In this document: positions 1-11,814 of the stretch, in pieces
Position numbering within the stretch: the first letter of the stretch is position 1
How the letters are laid out: every line of letters starts with the position of its first letter
The notes under the pieces: model-generated
Seen by the model: only the letters and a program-made list of their open reading frames with translations
The model's database searches: none
What the model was told of the DNA's origin: nothing
NCBI GenBank assembly: GCA_963921195.1
Contig: OY992536.1
Coordinates: 319,069,038-319,133,037 of the forward strand
Source: Pegoplata infirma
Taxonomy: Eukaryota; Arthropoda; Insecta; Diptera; Anthomyiidae
Direction: 5' to 3'
DNA: 64,000 bases
Program-made: the position numbers and the translations under genes

Positions 1-130
1 ATTTTTATTATTTTTTTTGAAGCCCAAGGTAGGGGCGTCATCCAATTGGTTTGGATGAGTTTAAGGATTTCTAGCATGCTGTGACAGATTTAGACTACAA
101 TTGCAATTTCATCTGAATATTTTTCTCTTA

Positions 131-733
131 CAAGGGAAGTCTCCCTAGTGTCACCCGCGGATCTTTAAGGAATTGGTTTTATTTTGTAGATCAGAAAAAA
201 TAAAGGGACACGTATTTTTTTAGCGGCCCAAATTCATATCTAGGGGGTAAAAAGAAGGGGAAGACAAGGCCATTTTTCAGTTTTTTTCGTTTATCTCCTA
301 TATTATGCAAAGAAACCTAGTCATGTTACATACCAAATGAAAGGTCTTTGGAAAACCTATCTACGTGTGCTAAGAACGTGTCCAAACATGCACAACTTTT
401 CGTCACATTGAGTAAAATACCAAAATTTTAGGACATTTTTAATAATAAGTCGAAAAATATTAATATCTTTGGCCCGTTGTTAGCACCACGAGATAGGTAT
501 TTTTAATACCTTTAATCTGATACCACACATGCCTATATTAATTCTGTTTAAATAGGCGTAAATCATAAAAAACTGAATCATAAAAAAGGTCAATTTCCCC
601 CCATACAAATCGACCCCCCCTAAAAATGAGTTTGGGCCGCTAAAAAAAAATACGTGTCAAATTAATTTTCGTTCTTAACAACATATCCAAATTTCATGAA
701 GATCGGAGGGTGACACCAGGGAGACTTCCCTTG
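131..733 (+). mobile_element. TTA-type MITE copy 1 (PIF/Harbinger-like), 603 bp
   Basis: The ends are 26-bp inverted repeats CAAGGGAAGTCTCCCT(A/G)GTGTCACCC with one mismatch. Flanks are TTA at 128-130 and 734-736, a 3-bp target duplication of the PIF/Harbinger kind. An internal inverted pair, AGCGGCCCAAA near 222 and TTTGGGCCGCT near 630, adds to the fold-back. The related repeat unit at 979-981 has the same flanks with a single TTA and no insert. No transposase is encoded. Confidence 0.9.
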
Positions 734-978
734 TTAGTCGTAAGTCTAAAACAAAGAAAAACCGCAATTTTTCTAAAATTTCACATAGAGATATCTCGAA
801 AACCGTTCTACATATTTTATTTTTTTTTATATTCGTGTTCAGCGCATCAAAATTAAAAAATATGACTTGTCGCAAGTTTTTTTTTTTGCGCCCAAGGTAG
901 GGCCAAATAAGTTTGGATGAGTTTAAATGCTGTAACAGGTTTAGACCACAATTGCAATTTCATCTGAGTATTGTTCTC

Positions 979-981
979 TTA
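979..981 (+). other. Unoccupied target site for the TTA-type MITE
   Basis: The unit reads TCATCTGAGTATTGTTCTC-TTA-GTCGTAAGT. The unit holding MITE copy 1 reads the same on both sides with TTA duplicated, so this is the empty allele-like paralogue. Confidence 0.8.
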
Positions 982-1000
982 GTCGTAAGTGTATTTCCAC

Positions 1001-2530
1001 CATTTTTTTTTTTCTTGAAATTTAAAGAAAAATATCTATGAAAACAATTTTAAATTCAGGAATTCTCAATTAAACGGGCTCCCAACGTGGGTCCCAAAAA
1101 AAATTAGAACCACCAAAATATTTTTATTTTTTTTTTTTTAATTTCGAAAAAATCATACTGAAGGAAAAAACCGTTTAATTAAACCTCAAAAATAATTGGT
1201 GCCCAAGGTAGGGCTAAAAATATATAGCAATTTTGGATGAGTTTAATGATTGCTTGCATGCTGCGACAGGTTTAAACCATAATTTCAATTTCTTCTGAGT
1301 ATTTTTCAATTTTTTTGTTTTTTTACCTAAATTGAAATTTAAAGAACAATTAAAATTCAGAAAATTCTTATAAAAATGAGAAAACCCTAATTAAAATTCA
1401 GGAAATCCCTATGAAAATTTCGGAAGCACAGTTTAAGTTCAGAAAATATAAATAAAATATCCAAAATCCTAATTGAAATTCAGAAAACCTCAATTATTTA
1501 AAAAAAAATTTTGGCTCCCAACGTGGGGCAAAAAGAAAAATTAACACCAATTAACATTAAGAAAAGCCCTATGAAAACGAGAAAACTCCAACTTAAATTC
1601 TGAAAACACCAATGAAAAAATTGGAAATACAATTTAAGTTCAGGAAAGATTAATAAAAATCCGCAAAATATCAACTGAAATTCTGAAAAACTTTATTGAT
1701 AATAAAATATTTTTGTTTCCAACGTTGGAAACAAATTTTCACAGAAATTTAGAAAAAGCAAAAAGATTTTTTTTTTTAATTTTTCGAAAAAAGTTTAATG
1801 GAAGAAACTCCCAAAATTCTAATTTAAATTAATGCTGTTTAATTAAAATTGAGAAATAGTTGGCGCCCAATGCAGGGCCTAAAATATATAATAATTTTAG
1901 AATAGTTTTTTGCCGTTAGCATGCTGGGACAGGTTTAGACAACAATTTCAGTTTAACCTAAGTATTTTTCTCTTACAATTAGTTATAAAGGTCCTTCTAC
2001 CATTTTTTTGTTTATTCTTTATCTACATTTAAATTTATAGAACACCATTTAAAATTTAGAAAATCCGCACAGAAATGTGAAAACCCTAATAAATATTCAG
2101 AAATCCCAATAAAAACTTCGGAAGTACAATAAAGGTTTAGAAAAGTTTAATAAAAGTATCCAAAATCTCAATTGAAATTCAGAAAAACTCAATTGATGAT
2201 TAAAAAAAATATTTGGCTCCCAATGAGGGCCCGAAAAAATTTTGATTGTTTTAAAGCTCAGAAAAGTTTTTTAAAAATAATTTCCGACTAAAATTCAGAA
2301 AAGTTTTATTGATATTAAAAAAAACATTTGGCGCCCAGCGTGGGGCCCAATGGAAATTAGGAAAAACCATGATTAAACTATGAAATTTACTTTTTAAATT
2401 TCCTTATTTTGGCTGTACTTCTATAAATTTCGAATTCTGTAAGGCCAGAATTTCCCTACTGCTTTTTCAATGGAAAGTTTCTGAATTTCAATTGAAAGTT
2501 TCTAAATTTCAATTGGAAAAGGTGTAATTC
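1001..2530. repeat. Degenerate AATTGAAATTCAGAAAA-type short repeats
   Basis: Between the primer-site-like motifs the sequence consists of loosely periodic phrases such as AAATTCAGAAAA and AACCTCAATT. They are related to the 18-bp arrays further along the window. No gene is seen. Confidence 0.5.
1973..1981 (+). other. Candidate excision footprint TTA-CAA-TTA
   Basis: In the third related repeat unit, the position that is TTA in the empty unit and TTA-element-TTA in the filled unit reads TTACAATTA. CAA is the first three bases of the MITE, as expected if an imprecise excision left its end behind. Confidence 0.5.
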
Positions 2531-2696
2531 GAAATAAGTTTTAATAATAATAAACTAACTAATAACAGCCACCCACCATAGTTTAAAAATATATTTCAAA
2601 CAATTAAATTTTACTACTCTATAAAAATAAATTAACCTGTTGATTATTTCTATATACAATGAATTTAACTTAAAAATGCATTAGAGCAGAGATTCT

Positions 2697-3128
2697 TAAA
2701 TAAGTTTATAAGTGGATGTCTTATTTTTGCAGTTTTGAATTGAAAACCCCATAATGTTAAGCGAATAATGTAGAAACAAATCTGACTAATTCTTATATAT
2801 TTTTTACATAGGTCGAAAGTGCAGCCATTATAACCCAACATTTTTTAAAAAATTTCAATTCAACATTAAATTTTGAGAATACCGACTTATAAAAATAAAT
2901 CATTTCGGGCATGTCACAGACGTTCGGATTGGAAAAGTGGCTTACTCGCAAAACGAATATTATTTTTGTCAGAATGAAATCACTTTTAAAAATTAAAGTG
3001 GAATTGAATTGCATAAAAGTGGTTTCATCTCGATATTCGCTTTGCGTTTTATGAGGAAACCACATTTTACAAATCCGAACGGAATTGAGTCTGTAACATC
3101 CCTTCATCTCGCTATTTAAGAATCACTG
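2697..3128. mobile_element. Fold-back MITE, hAT-like ends, about 432 bp
   Basis: The left end CAGAGATTCTTAAATA pairs with the right end TATTTAAGAATCACTG. The interior is also a diverged inverted repeat: CGTTCGGATTGG near 2921 against CAAATCCGAACG near 3070, and CGCAAAACGAATA near 2948 against TATTCGCTTTGCG near 3033. Ends of CAGNGATTCT type are common in hAT elements, but no 8-bp duplication is visible. The 104-codon minus-strand frame here reads through the hairpin and is not a gene. Confidence 0.55.
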
Positions 3129-3780
3129 TTTTACCGCATCTATCTAACACAATAGCGCATTCATAGATGATCATAGTGACCCATTGTTGCAATCATATAG
3201 CAGTTGAAATAATAGTGTAGTAATGAAACACACAACGTTTTCAACATTTGAGCGCCAAAGATCAAATCAATTTAAACCATTATAAGCCACACATTCATTG
3301 CAACTTATTTTCAATCAAAGTGTTTGTTTTATGAAAAAAAAAAAACGCAAGAAAAATGCGCTGAACAATTGTTTTATTTGTTAGAAAATTTTAAAAAATT
3401 TAGTTAAAGAAGATTGCAAGTGTTTAAAGATCGATTTTGTGGGATTTAATGGAAACACATAGTTTGCCCCCCAAGGTATGCTTTAAGAATATGTTGCATT
3501 AATACTATAAATAAAATTATATATAAACAGGGTGAGTCGTTGAGGTATAAAACTTAGTTGTGATTAAGATTAATAAAGTTCTCTGGTTTTTATGGTATAT
3601 CCTAGCAAAGAGTCGAAGTTAATCACTTTAGTTCAAATTTAATTTCGCATTAACCCCCTTAGTATACCAGAAACCAGCTGAAAGCACAGTCTCTAAAGAG
3701 TTAGGCCAAAAGGTAAAAATGATATTGGCGCCCAATGTGGGGCCAAATCTATAACATATTTGGCGCTTAGCATAAGACTA
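3129..3780 (+). other. Intronic DNA; possible LTR remnant before a primer-site-like motif
   Basis: This stretch ends in TTGGCGCCCAATGTGGGGCC at about 3725. Upstream lie GTATAAAACTT near 3549 and AATAAAG near 3571, an arrangement seen in the R-U5 part of an LTR. I could not define a left boundary, a TG start or a second LTR, so the call is tentative. Confidence 0.25.
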
Positions 3781-3781
3781 A

Positions 3782-4360
3782 CAAGTAAAAAAGTTAAATT
3801 CGGCTTTGTCGAATGTATTGATACCCTCCACAATGTAATAAATGATTATTTGCAAAAAATAAAAAAAAAAAAAATCCGCGGAAAAAAATTGTCGGTAAAA
3901 AAAAAAATTTCACGATTTTTTTTTTTGTAAAAAAACTGGTTTTTTACTTGTAAAAATTCCATTCCGTGTCCAATTCTGTTCACATATGAAAACCAGCAGC
4001 CAATTTAAAGCATTTTGTATTTTTAGGTTATGTAGAATATACCAAAATTTTCGAGGTGTTCTTACATTTGAGTTGATAACTTTTGAACCGTTGAACCGAT
4101 TTCAAAATTCAATACCGCTCAAATTCAATACCAAACTACTCAGGACAACAAGTAAATTTGCTAAGTCTCAGTCATATATGTTTAATACTTTGGCCGTAAT
4201 CACCATTTCCACAGACGGACATCGCTAGAATGTCTTAAAAACGATTGGGGATCATGAATATATATACTTTATGGGGTCCCAGACCGATATTTCGATGAGT
4301 TACAATCGGAATGACAAACTTATATATACCCTCTATCACTAACAATAAGTGGAGGGTATT
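3782..4360 (+). mobile_element. S-family dispersed repeat, copy S1
   Basis: It begins CAAGTAAAAAAGTTAAATTC, then a GGC...GCC-like palindrome and ATACCCTCCACAATG, and ends TAAGTGGAGGGTAT. The interior has landmarks shared by the other copies: ACTTTTGAACCGTTGAACCG, GCTAGAATGTCTTA, ACTTTATGGGGTCCCAGACC. Near the right end it carries TTA-TTG-TTA (minus sense, 4340-4348) where copy S7 has a single TTA. The family is unclassified; no protein is encoded. Confidence 0.75.
4340..4348 (-). other. Candidate excision footprint TTA-TTG-TTA
   Basis: On the minus strand CCACTTATTGTTAGTGATAG replaces CCACTTAGTGATAG of the S7 copy. TTG is the last three bases of the TTA-type MITE, which sits at exactly this point in copy S9. 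Confidence 0.5.
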
Positions 4361-4396
4361 AAAAGGTAATTAAGAATTGGCGCCCAACATGGGGCC

Positions 4397-4937
4397 AACA
4401 TTTCATAGCAATTTTTGTGGGACAAGTTTACTTCACGTTTGTCCAATTGATATTTCTGAATTTGAAATGGACGCTTTTGAATTTCAATCAGGAAATTCTG
4501 AATTTCAATTGCAAAATAAGTTTTCAAATTCAGAACAATCAAAAACTTGTAATTGTTCTTCAAGGTTAATGTCTACAGACCTACTTAAACTATAGAGAAT
4601 TTGGAAACAATTTTAATTTTAAATTTATACAAATTTTCTTTTTAAAGCTTTAGCACGTAACCACATTAAAATTCAAACAAATTTCCATGCATTTTGTTTC
4701 AAACATTACGAAAAGTTAAATGTTTGCGGCATGCGCATTGTATCAACTTATGTTTTAAGGCGCGTGCTTATTTACATCGCTTTGGCAAATTTAAAATTCG
4801 CCTTTTCGCGCTCAAACTAACACTCTTAGTAACCATGACTTCATTCATAACAGTTTTTGTCAGTCAGTTTGGCAAAATGACGGCATTGTTAAATTAGTTT
4901 GTATAAAAAATACAAAACTGAAACCTCAATAAGTAAA
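4397..4937. other. Intron, no recognisable gene
   Basis: After the last primer-site-like motif there is AT-rich sequence with short AATTTCAATT phrases. Open frames of 72, 74 and 67 codons exist but none resembles a known protein. Confidence 0.5.
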
Positions 4938-4939
4938 TA

Positions 4940-5738
4940 CAGTAGAATTTCGATTATATAAAATGGATGGGTTTTACGAATTAAAGATTTGTGCCTTTTT
5001 TGGTTCAAACTGCATCGTGCTTTTCACAGACATAATGTCTACACACCAACTAAAACCTTCTTAAATTACTAGAAAAAGTCTCGTAATCTCATTTTACCAA
5101 TATCTGACAGTTTTCCATGTTTTTTAACAAAAAATTTTCGATCGAAATTTACATTTTGTTTTTGTAATTTTACCTTTTTTTTTGTAATTTAAAAAATTTT
5201 CAAGATTTTTTACAAAAAAATCTAGTAAATTTACGAGAATTTCTTGTAAGTTTTATTTTGCCAAAAAAGTTGTAAATTTACAATTTTATTGGTAAAAATC
5301 TTGTAAAATTACAAAAAAGCTAGTAATTTTTACTAGGAATTCTCGTAAAATAGGAGGTAGCTTAAAATGTTGTAAAGTCACGAAACCTCCTTGTTAGTTT
5401 TATCGCGTAAAAAAATTGTAAATTTACAATTTTATTGGTTAAAAGCTTGTGAAATTACAAAATTGTTGGTAAAATGCTTGTAAAATTACAAGGAATTTTT
5501 GTCAAATAGGACGCAAAAAATAAAAGTAACAAGTTTTCCTTGGGATTATACAAGGTTTTTTGAGTGTATGAATCGATTAAGGATCAATAAAGTATGGAAA
5601 TTATTAAGTCCGAGACCCATATTTGGATGCATTAAACACGTAATGCCAAACTGCGTATAACGCCATACTGAGATTAAAGGTTGGTATATGCTAATTTTTT
5701 ACCGGGTAATCATTTTCTGGATAACGGTAATTCTACTG
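4940..5738. mobile_element. pogo/Tigger-like non-autonomous element
   Basis: Left end CAGTAGAATTTCGATTAT and right end (reverse complement) CAGTAGAATTACCGTTATCC are inverted repeats of the CAGTNGAACCTCGATTATCC style typical of pogo/Tigger elements. TA flanks both ends (4938-4939, 5739-5740). A second element is nested at 5042-5566. No transposase frame remains. Confidence 0.7.
5042..5566. mobile_element. Nested MITE with TA duplication and TTGTAAAATTACAA repeats
   Basis: Ends are CACACCAACTAAAACCTT and, from the other side, CACTCAAAAAACCTTGTA, flanked by TA at 5040-5041 and 5567-5568. The interior is a string of short palindromes such as CTTGTAAAATTACAA. It interrupts the Tigger-like element. 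Confidence 0.55.
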
Positions 5739-5739
5739 T

Positions 5740-6290
5740 ATTTGTAAATATCCACCAACATTAAACAAACATTGCTTAACTTTTTGTAAAGTTTATAAAC
5801 AATTATATTTTTTTTTTTTTTTTATTTATTAATAAAAATTGATCAGAATTTGTTTATAAACAATGTAAACGGAAGAATCAAAAATCAATTAGTTACGTTT
5901 ACAACCGCATAATATGATGCATGCAACTAAAAAAAAAACTAACCCAGCAGAAATTATAACTGCTAAATGAAGTTGCAATAAAATTAGACAATTTAAAAAT
6001 CTAATGATTTTGGTTTAGTAAACAAACAAATCCTTAACTGATTAAAATTTAAATTAGTTCAATTAAAAATTTTATTGTTTTAATTAAAAATTTAATTGTT
6101 TTAATTAAAATCTTAATTGTTTTAATTAAAAACTTAATTGATGCAAATATAAACTTAATTGTTATAATTAACAACTTAATTGGTTCAATTAAAAATTTAA
6201 TTAATTAAAAATTTAATTCTGTTAAGAAATCAATTAATTTCAAATTATAATTTTTTTCTAAATACCACTACACCATTTATATATGTAAAT
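5740..6290. repeat. AT-rich DNA with TTAATTGTTTTAATTAAAA tandem repeat
   Basis: From about 6040 to 6240 a 19-22 bp unit (AATTAAAAATTTAATTGTTT and variants) is repeated about nine times. The rest is plain AT-rich intron. Confidence 0.6.
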
Positions 6291-6430
6291 CGAAAAAGAT
6301 CAATTGTAATTCGAAAATTGCATTTGTAATTCAAAAATTTTATTCGTAATTCGAATATTCTACTAGTAATTCAAAAATTCCAAATGTAATTTGAAAAAGA
6401 TCAATTGTAATTCGTAAAAGATCCATTGTA

Positions 6431-6871
6431 CACACTAAAAATTATAGGCTAACAATTTTCAATTAAATCTTTTGATCAACAAAATTTAAATGAGTCAATC
6501 AATGATTTGATTAAATTTTTTGTTTATTTCTTTAACTGTCGAATTACAAATTTTCAACATACCAGATTAGTTTTCGCTTTAATTTATTTGAATAGATTAA
6601 TTTAAAAATATACCAAATAATCGGGTTTTACTGTTGGAAGCAAAAAATATGAATTTTTTGATAATTTTGTGATAAGCTTACAATTCATTTGTTAAATCAA
6701 TCATTATTTTGATTGACTATAAATAAAAATTGATAAATTTTTTTATCAAAATCGAAAAAATGTTTGATTGAACAAATTTTCAATCAATCACCTGCAATTT
6801 GATGATTGGTATAACAATTTTTTTAATTGGAGGTTTTCATTGATTAAAATTTGTTTCAAATTTTTTCTGTG
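6431..6871 (-). mobile_element. TA-type MITE, CACACTAAAAATT family, copy 1
   Basis: Terminal inverted repeats CACACTAAAAATT and AATTTTTTCTGTG are flanked by TA on both sides (6429-6430, 6872-6873). The interior (TTTGATCAACAAAATTTAAA, GAGTCAATCAATGATTTGAT) is the reverse complement of the copy at 40019-40333. Confidence 0.8.
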
Positions 6872-6898
6872 TAATTCGAAAAAGATCAATAGTAATTT

Positions 6899-7022
6899 AA
6901 ACTGCATCGTGTCTTATACAGACGGACGGACGGACATTCTAGAAAAGTCGTAGAATCGATCATAGATCAATAATATATATACTTTATGGGTATACCCCCC
7001 ATACTGTAGTTGGAGGGTATAA
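6899..7022 (+). mobile_element. S-family fragment S2
   Basis: It carries only the right-hand part of the family: a GACGGACGGACGGACATTCTAG stretch, ATATATATACTTTATGGG, and the end GTTGGAGGGTATA. Confidence 0.6.
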
Positions 7023-7454
7023 AAAGATCAATTATAATTCGAAAGATCAATTGTAATTCGAAAAATATCAATTGTTATTCGAATAGCATTAATTGTAATT
7101 CCAAGATTTCAATATTAATTCGAAAAAGATCAATGGTTCAGTTTATATTTTTCGATTTACAATTGGAATCTTCGAATTACAATTGATGCTTTTCGAATTG
7201 CTATTGATCTGTTTTGAATTACAAATATGTTTTTGGAATTACAATTGACATGTTTCGAATTATAATTGATCCTTCACAAATTACAATTGATCATTTTCGA
7301 ATTTAATTTATCTATTTCGAATAAGAATTGATCAATTTCGAATTACATTTAAAATTTTCGAATTCCAACTGATCTTTTTTGAATCACAATAGATCTATTT
7401 CCAATTACAATTGATCTTTTTCGAAAAACAATTGTTCATTTTCGAAGTTTTTTT

Positions 7455-8120
7455 TATACCCTCCACTCTAGTGATAGAGGGTCTGTCTGTTGAAAACACG
7501 CTAACTTATGACAGATTTTACAGAGGCTCCTGAAGTTTGGCATATATGTTGGGCATTTTCCTGGTCAGGTTGGTATTGCAATCCAGCGAAATCGGTTCAG
7601 TGGTTCAAAAGTTATGAGCAAAAGACTGAATTTCGGCAAGGGTTTTTCGTGAATTTACGAGACAAAAAACACGTAAACTTTCGCGGGCAAATTCTGAGGA
7701 TGCTGAAGCTTGGCATATATATATTTGTCGTTCCCCTGGCTTGGTTCGTATTTTTTATTAGAAAAACCGTGAATTTCAGATTAGTTTCACCTTAAATTCA
7801 CGTGTTGAAAACCCGTTAAACATGTTTTAAAAACATTGGTAAGTCACAAAAATATTTTACAACGTATTTTTGTCACTCAAAAATATTTTTACAATAAAAA
7901 ACAAAAAAAAATCTAAAAAAAAATTTACACTCAAAAAAAATTTTACACTCAAAAAAAAATTTAGTAAATTATTTTTATTTTTCAAAAATTACTTTAAAGA
8001 AAATATTTTTAATCAAAAATTTTATTTTTTTCACGTTAGAAAATTTACTGTCACTTAAAAAGGGCATTGTGGAGGGTATTCATAGATTCGGCCAAGTCAA
8101 ATTTAACTTTCCTACTTGTT
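7455..8120 (-). mobile_element. S-family dispersed repeat, copy S3
   Basis: In the minus sense it starts ACAAGTAGGAAAGTTAAATT, then GACTTGGCCGAATCTATGAA and TACCCTCCACAATG, and ends TAGAGTGGAGGGTATA. It is closest to the copy cut by the window end (63660 on). A 95-codon frame at 7508-7795 lies inside it and resembles no known protein. Confidence 0.7.
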
Positions 8121-9110
8121 TCGAATTAAAATTGAAATTTTTGAATTATAATTTGAATTTTAGAATTACAAGTGGAATGAAAAATATGGAAAATTATGAC
8201 AAATGCTTACTGGGAGGCATTGTTAACACTATGCATGAAACTATTTAGCTATTGTTTACACATTAAACTTTAAATTAAAGGTTAGTTATAGCAGGGAGAG
8301 GAATTTCATGCAAATGATCCTTACTTTCTGGTCCTTACTTAGATCAAATAAAATTATATATAAATATTAATAAAAGAATAAAAAACTATGTGTTGTTAGT
8401 GCATATTGTACCGAAGTGCATAATTTTGCCTAAAATGAAACTTATTGCATATGCATATTTTCTTTCAGCTGCATCTTTTTATGCAATATTTTTTAATATC
8501 TTGTGCAAATGCAAACAATTTAAAAAGAAAGGTTAAAATTGTTAAAAATTAATAAATTTTTAGCACATTTTTTTTTTTTAATTTTTACTGCAATTTTTTA
8601 TGCACTCAGAAAAGCTAAAGTCTTTAAGCTCTTAAAATATGAGTTTTTATATCATAAAGTTTCTTTCCCTGGTAATATCTATTTTTTTATAACCTAAAGA
8701 CTAACTTTTTTTGTAATAACGCCAACACGCATGAATGAAAACACATTTTTTTCCACATCTTTTAAAAGTGTGCCAACATTAAATTTTATATAAAAAACAT
8801 CTTTAGAACTTTTTTTTTAATTTTTTAAAATTTATTTTATTGGAAATAAATGTGATTATATAATAAATAAGTATACAAAGATATTAATTTCCGGTGTAAA
8901 CATTCTAAAGATAAATATTTATCTAAGAGTATGTCTACGAGTAGTTTTTTTAAATTAACCCTTTAAGGCACTAATCAAAAGAATTTGAAATTTATAATAT
9001 GTAAGCAAAAAAATATAGAAAAACTTAAAAATTCTGAAAATTATCAGGAACTTTTACAAACAAAAATTTCGGATAACTGATAAAAAAATTTAAAAAATCA
9101 CAAAAAATCT
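8121..9110. other. AT-rich intron, nothing recognised
   Basis: Poly-A and poly-T runs and short AT repeats only; no TIR pair, RNA gene or coding similarity was seen. Confidence 0.5.
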
Positions 9111-9815
9111 GATTAATTTTTTAAACCGCGGCGCTCTTTGAGCAAAGTTTTGGTTTTTGGAAAATTTCCACCAAAATTTTTGAAAAATTTAATATTGTCA
9201 TGCTTTATAAATATGTAAAAATTTCTGAAATCGATCGAGCGGATTTCGAGATAACGTCAATTGCAATTTGTCAAGAAATTTTCCAAAAAAGGTGGTTTTT
9301 CTACGCTCAAGAAATTTAAAAAAAAAAATCTTAAAATATTTTCCACTTACCATTTTATAGAGCTTAAGACAAACTTTCATTTTAACTCAACTTGGGTCAA
9401 ATTATAACATTTTCACCATAGGGCCCTTCGATCAAGGTTAAAGAGTTTTTGGTAAAAATTTTCTAAAAAATTAAAACCTTTATCGAAGTGCCATGGGTTA
9501 AAGTGATCGGATTTCGCTCAAATTAGTTTTAAATGAAAGCTTGTCTCAAGCTCAATGAAAGGGTCAAGGAAAAGACATATGGGGATTTTTTCCAAAAAAA
9601 TTCTTGAACGGAGGAAAAAACCGTAATTTTTGCAGATTTCAAATAGCGATATCTCGAAAGCCGTTCGAACGATTTTAAACTTTCCTCGCGGTGCGCCACG
9701 GGTAAATTTAATCCGATTGGCCACAAATTTTTACCACAAAACTTTTAGGCCTAGTAGAATAAAAATTTGCCCGTACACTTGAGAAAATTCCCATACTGTG
9801 ATTGTAGGGTATAAA
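9111..9815. repeat. Unclassified repeat with CGATATCTCGAAAGCCGTTC motif
   Basis: A less AT-rich stretch containing GATATCTCGAAAGCCGTTCG near 9649 that also appears, diverged, near 788 (GATATCTCGAAAACCGTTCT). It ends in CCATACTGTGATTGTAGGGT, similar to S-family ends. The 60-68 codon minus-strand frames have no recognised product. Confidence 0.4.
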
Positions 9816-10140
9816 AACAGAAATATTCAAGAAAATTTCATTAAAAATAAAAAATTGCAGGAAAGTGTGGCACAGCCGATGTCATAAGTTTTTTCTTTTA
9901 AACATTTTGTTACCGATATTCTTTAGAGGGTTAAACAAACATTTGTTTAACTTGGCTGAGTTTTATTTGTTTGGTGTAATTAGATGAACATTTTTTTTTA
10001 AGTTTCTTTTGTTTTAAATTTTAATGACAATATCGTTTGAGGCATTGAACCGAACTTCCTTTTTATAAAATAAACAATACATTTCGAAAATTTGATTATT
10101 TTTAAATATAAAACAAATAAAAATCAAATAAATAAGTTAA
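9816..10140. other. AT-rich intron, nothing recognised
   Basis: No gene or repeat boundary could be defined. Confidence 0.5.
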
Positions 10141-11580
10141 GAATTGTTAAAAATTTAAACTGGCAGACATTATTAATGAATTTATAGGCTGACAGTGCTT
10201 ATTAAGTAATAATAGTGGGAAATAATACTGGGAAAAGAAAAAATCGTTAAGATTTACATCAATCACTAACTGGAAACAAAGCTTTAGAATTGCAATGAAA
10301 AATTTGATTAACTTTGATATATGAAAGAAAAAAATACTGGTTTTTACAATAAAATCTTAATTACGGGCCTACTTTGGTATGAATTAATATAATCTTATTA
10401 ATTCATAAATATCTTCATAAATTTGTGTTTTCATATTTTTTTGTTATACTTAAATACTAAATAATTTATTTATTATATAAATAAAGTTAAAAAAGTTTAT
10501 AATGTTTGCATATTTATCAGCACTTTGAGCCAAATAAGTCAAACAAACCTACAGTGCTTATTAAGTAACAATAGTAGGAAATAATACTGGGAAAAGAAAA
10601 ACTCGTGAAGTTTTATATCGATCACCATATGGAAACAAAGCTTTAGGATTTTAATGATAAATTTAAAAAAATGTGATATATAATAAGAAAAATACTGGTT
10701 TTTTCTAACTTTCTAATATATACATAAATCTATGTTTTTATATTTTTGTAATAAATACTTAATAACTTATTTATTAGATAAATAAATTTAAAAAAATAAC
10801 CATGTTTACATATTAATCACCACTTATTGTTAGAGCCGAATAAATCAAACAAACTGACAATGCTTTTTAAGTATTTAAAGTGGGAAATAATACTGGGAAA
10901 ATAAAAAGTCGTTAAGATTTACATCGATCACTATCTGGAAACAACGCTTTAGAACTGCAATGGTAAATTTAATAAGCTGTGATATATTATAGAAAAAATA
11001 CTGGTTTTTACCAAAAAATCTTAATTACTGGTCTACTTTGTCATGCTCTGAATTATTAAATACTATTTAAATTGTAAATATTCCCAAAAATGTAAGTTTT
11101 CATATATTTTTTTTTGTAATAAATACTTAATAACTTATTTTTTATATAAATAAATTAAAAAAAATTAACAATGTTTGCATATTTATAGAGCAAAATAAGT
11201 CAAAACAAACTGACAATGCTTATTAAATAATAACAGTGGGAAATAATATTGGGAAAAGAAAAACTCGTTTAAATTTACATCGATCACTACCTGGAAACAA
11301 AGCTTTAGAATTGCACTAATAAATTTTTATAAACTGTAATATATTATTAAAAAAAATACTGGTTCTTACTACAAAATCTTAATAACTGACCTGCTTTGTC
11401 ATGCGCTGAATTAATATGTACTTTTTAATCCAAAAATATGTACATAAATTTATGTTTTTATACTTTTTTTTTGTAATAAATACTTAATAACTTATTTATT
11501 ATATAAATAAATTAAAAAAAAATTAACCATGTTTGCATATTTATCACCACTTATTGTTAGAGCCAAATAAGTCAAACAAA
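10141..11580 (+). repeat. Tandem repeat, four units of about 305-360 bp
   Basis: The phrases TGCTTATTAAGTAATAATAG, GGGAAATAATACTGGGAAAAG and GGAAACAAAGCTTTAGAATT recur near 10195, 10553, 10858 and 11214, each followed by AATACTGGTTTTTA and TTGTAATAAATACTTAATAA. Units are diverged. The AATACTGG motif links it to the satellite at 13.4-18.7 kb. Confidence 0.8.
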
Positions 11581-11814
11581 CCCCCCTCAGCCCATTAGAC
11601 AATCTGACTGACGTCTTATAGAACATATATCGCCTAACCAATTTGTCATATTAGAGAGCGAGAAAAAAACACACACAAAGGCAGTCAAAGCTCTAAAATT
11701 TATTTATTAATTCATTAATTACACACGAGTTATTATACAAGTACTATATTAGACGTCTAAATGTATAAACTTATAAATTTATATGGGGCATTTCTATACT
11801 GAAATGAATACGTA
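11580..11814. other. Intron, nothing recognised
   Basis: Mixed AT-rich sequence between two repeat blocks. Confidence 0.4.

Larger units (their letters stand above)
1..4400 (+). repeat. Degenerate tandem repeats with tRNA-Lys primer-binding-site-like motifs
   Basis: About twelve variants of TGGCGCCCAACGTGGGGC recur at 21, 888, 1076, 1198, 1512, 1706 (weak), 1861, 2214, 2329, 3465, 3726 and 4378. The consensus is complementary to the 3' end of insect tRNA-Lys, as used to prime LTR retrotransposons. Four units (from 21, 888, 1198 and 1861) also share about 100 bp downstream: GGATGAGTTTAA, CATGCTG, ACAGGTTTA, then TTTCATCTGAGTATTTTTCTC. Between units lie degenerate repeats of AATTGAAATTCAGAAAA type. 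This looks like a retrotransposon leader that became tandemly amplified. No gag or pol is visible. Confidence 0.7.
6290..7450. repeat. Degenerate 18-bp satellite TCAATTGTAATTCGAAAA
   Basis: The unit runs in one sense to about 7135 and in the reverse complement (TTCGAATTACAATTGATC) from about 7140 to 7445, so the array itself is inverted about its centre. It is interrupted by a MITE (6431-6871) and an S-family fragment. Confidence 0.75.

Noticed and set aside
2793..3107. 104-codon minus-strand frame
   Set aside because: It lies within a fold-back MITE and the peptide reflects the palindrome; no similarity recognised.
3140..3725. Complete LTR retrotransposon
   Set aside because: TATA- and AATAAA-like words and a primer site are present, but no second LTR, gag or pol, and no definable left end.
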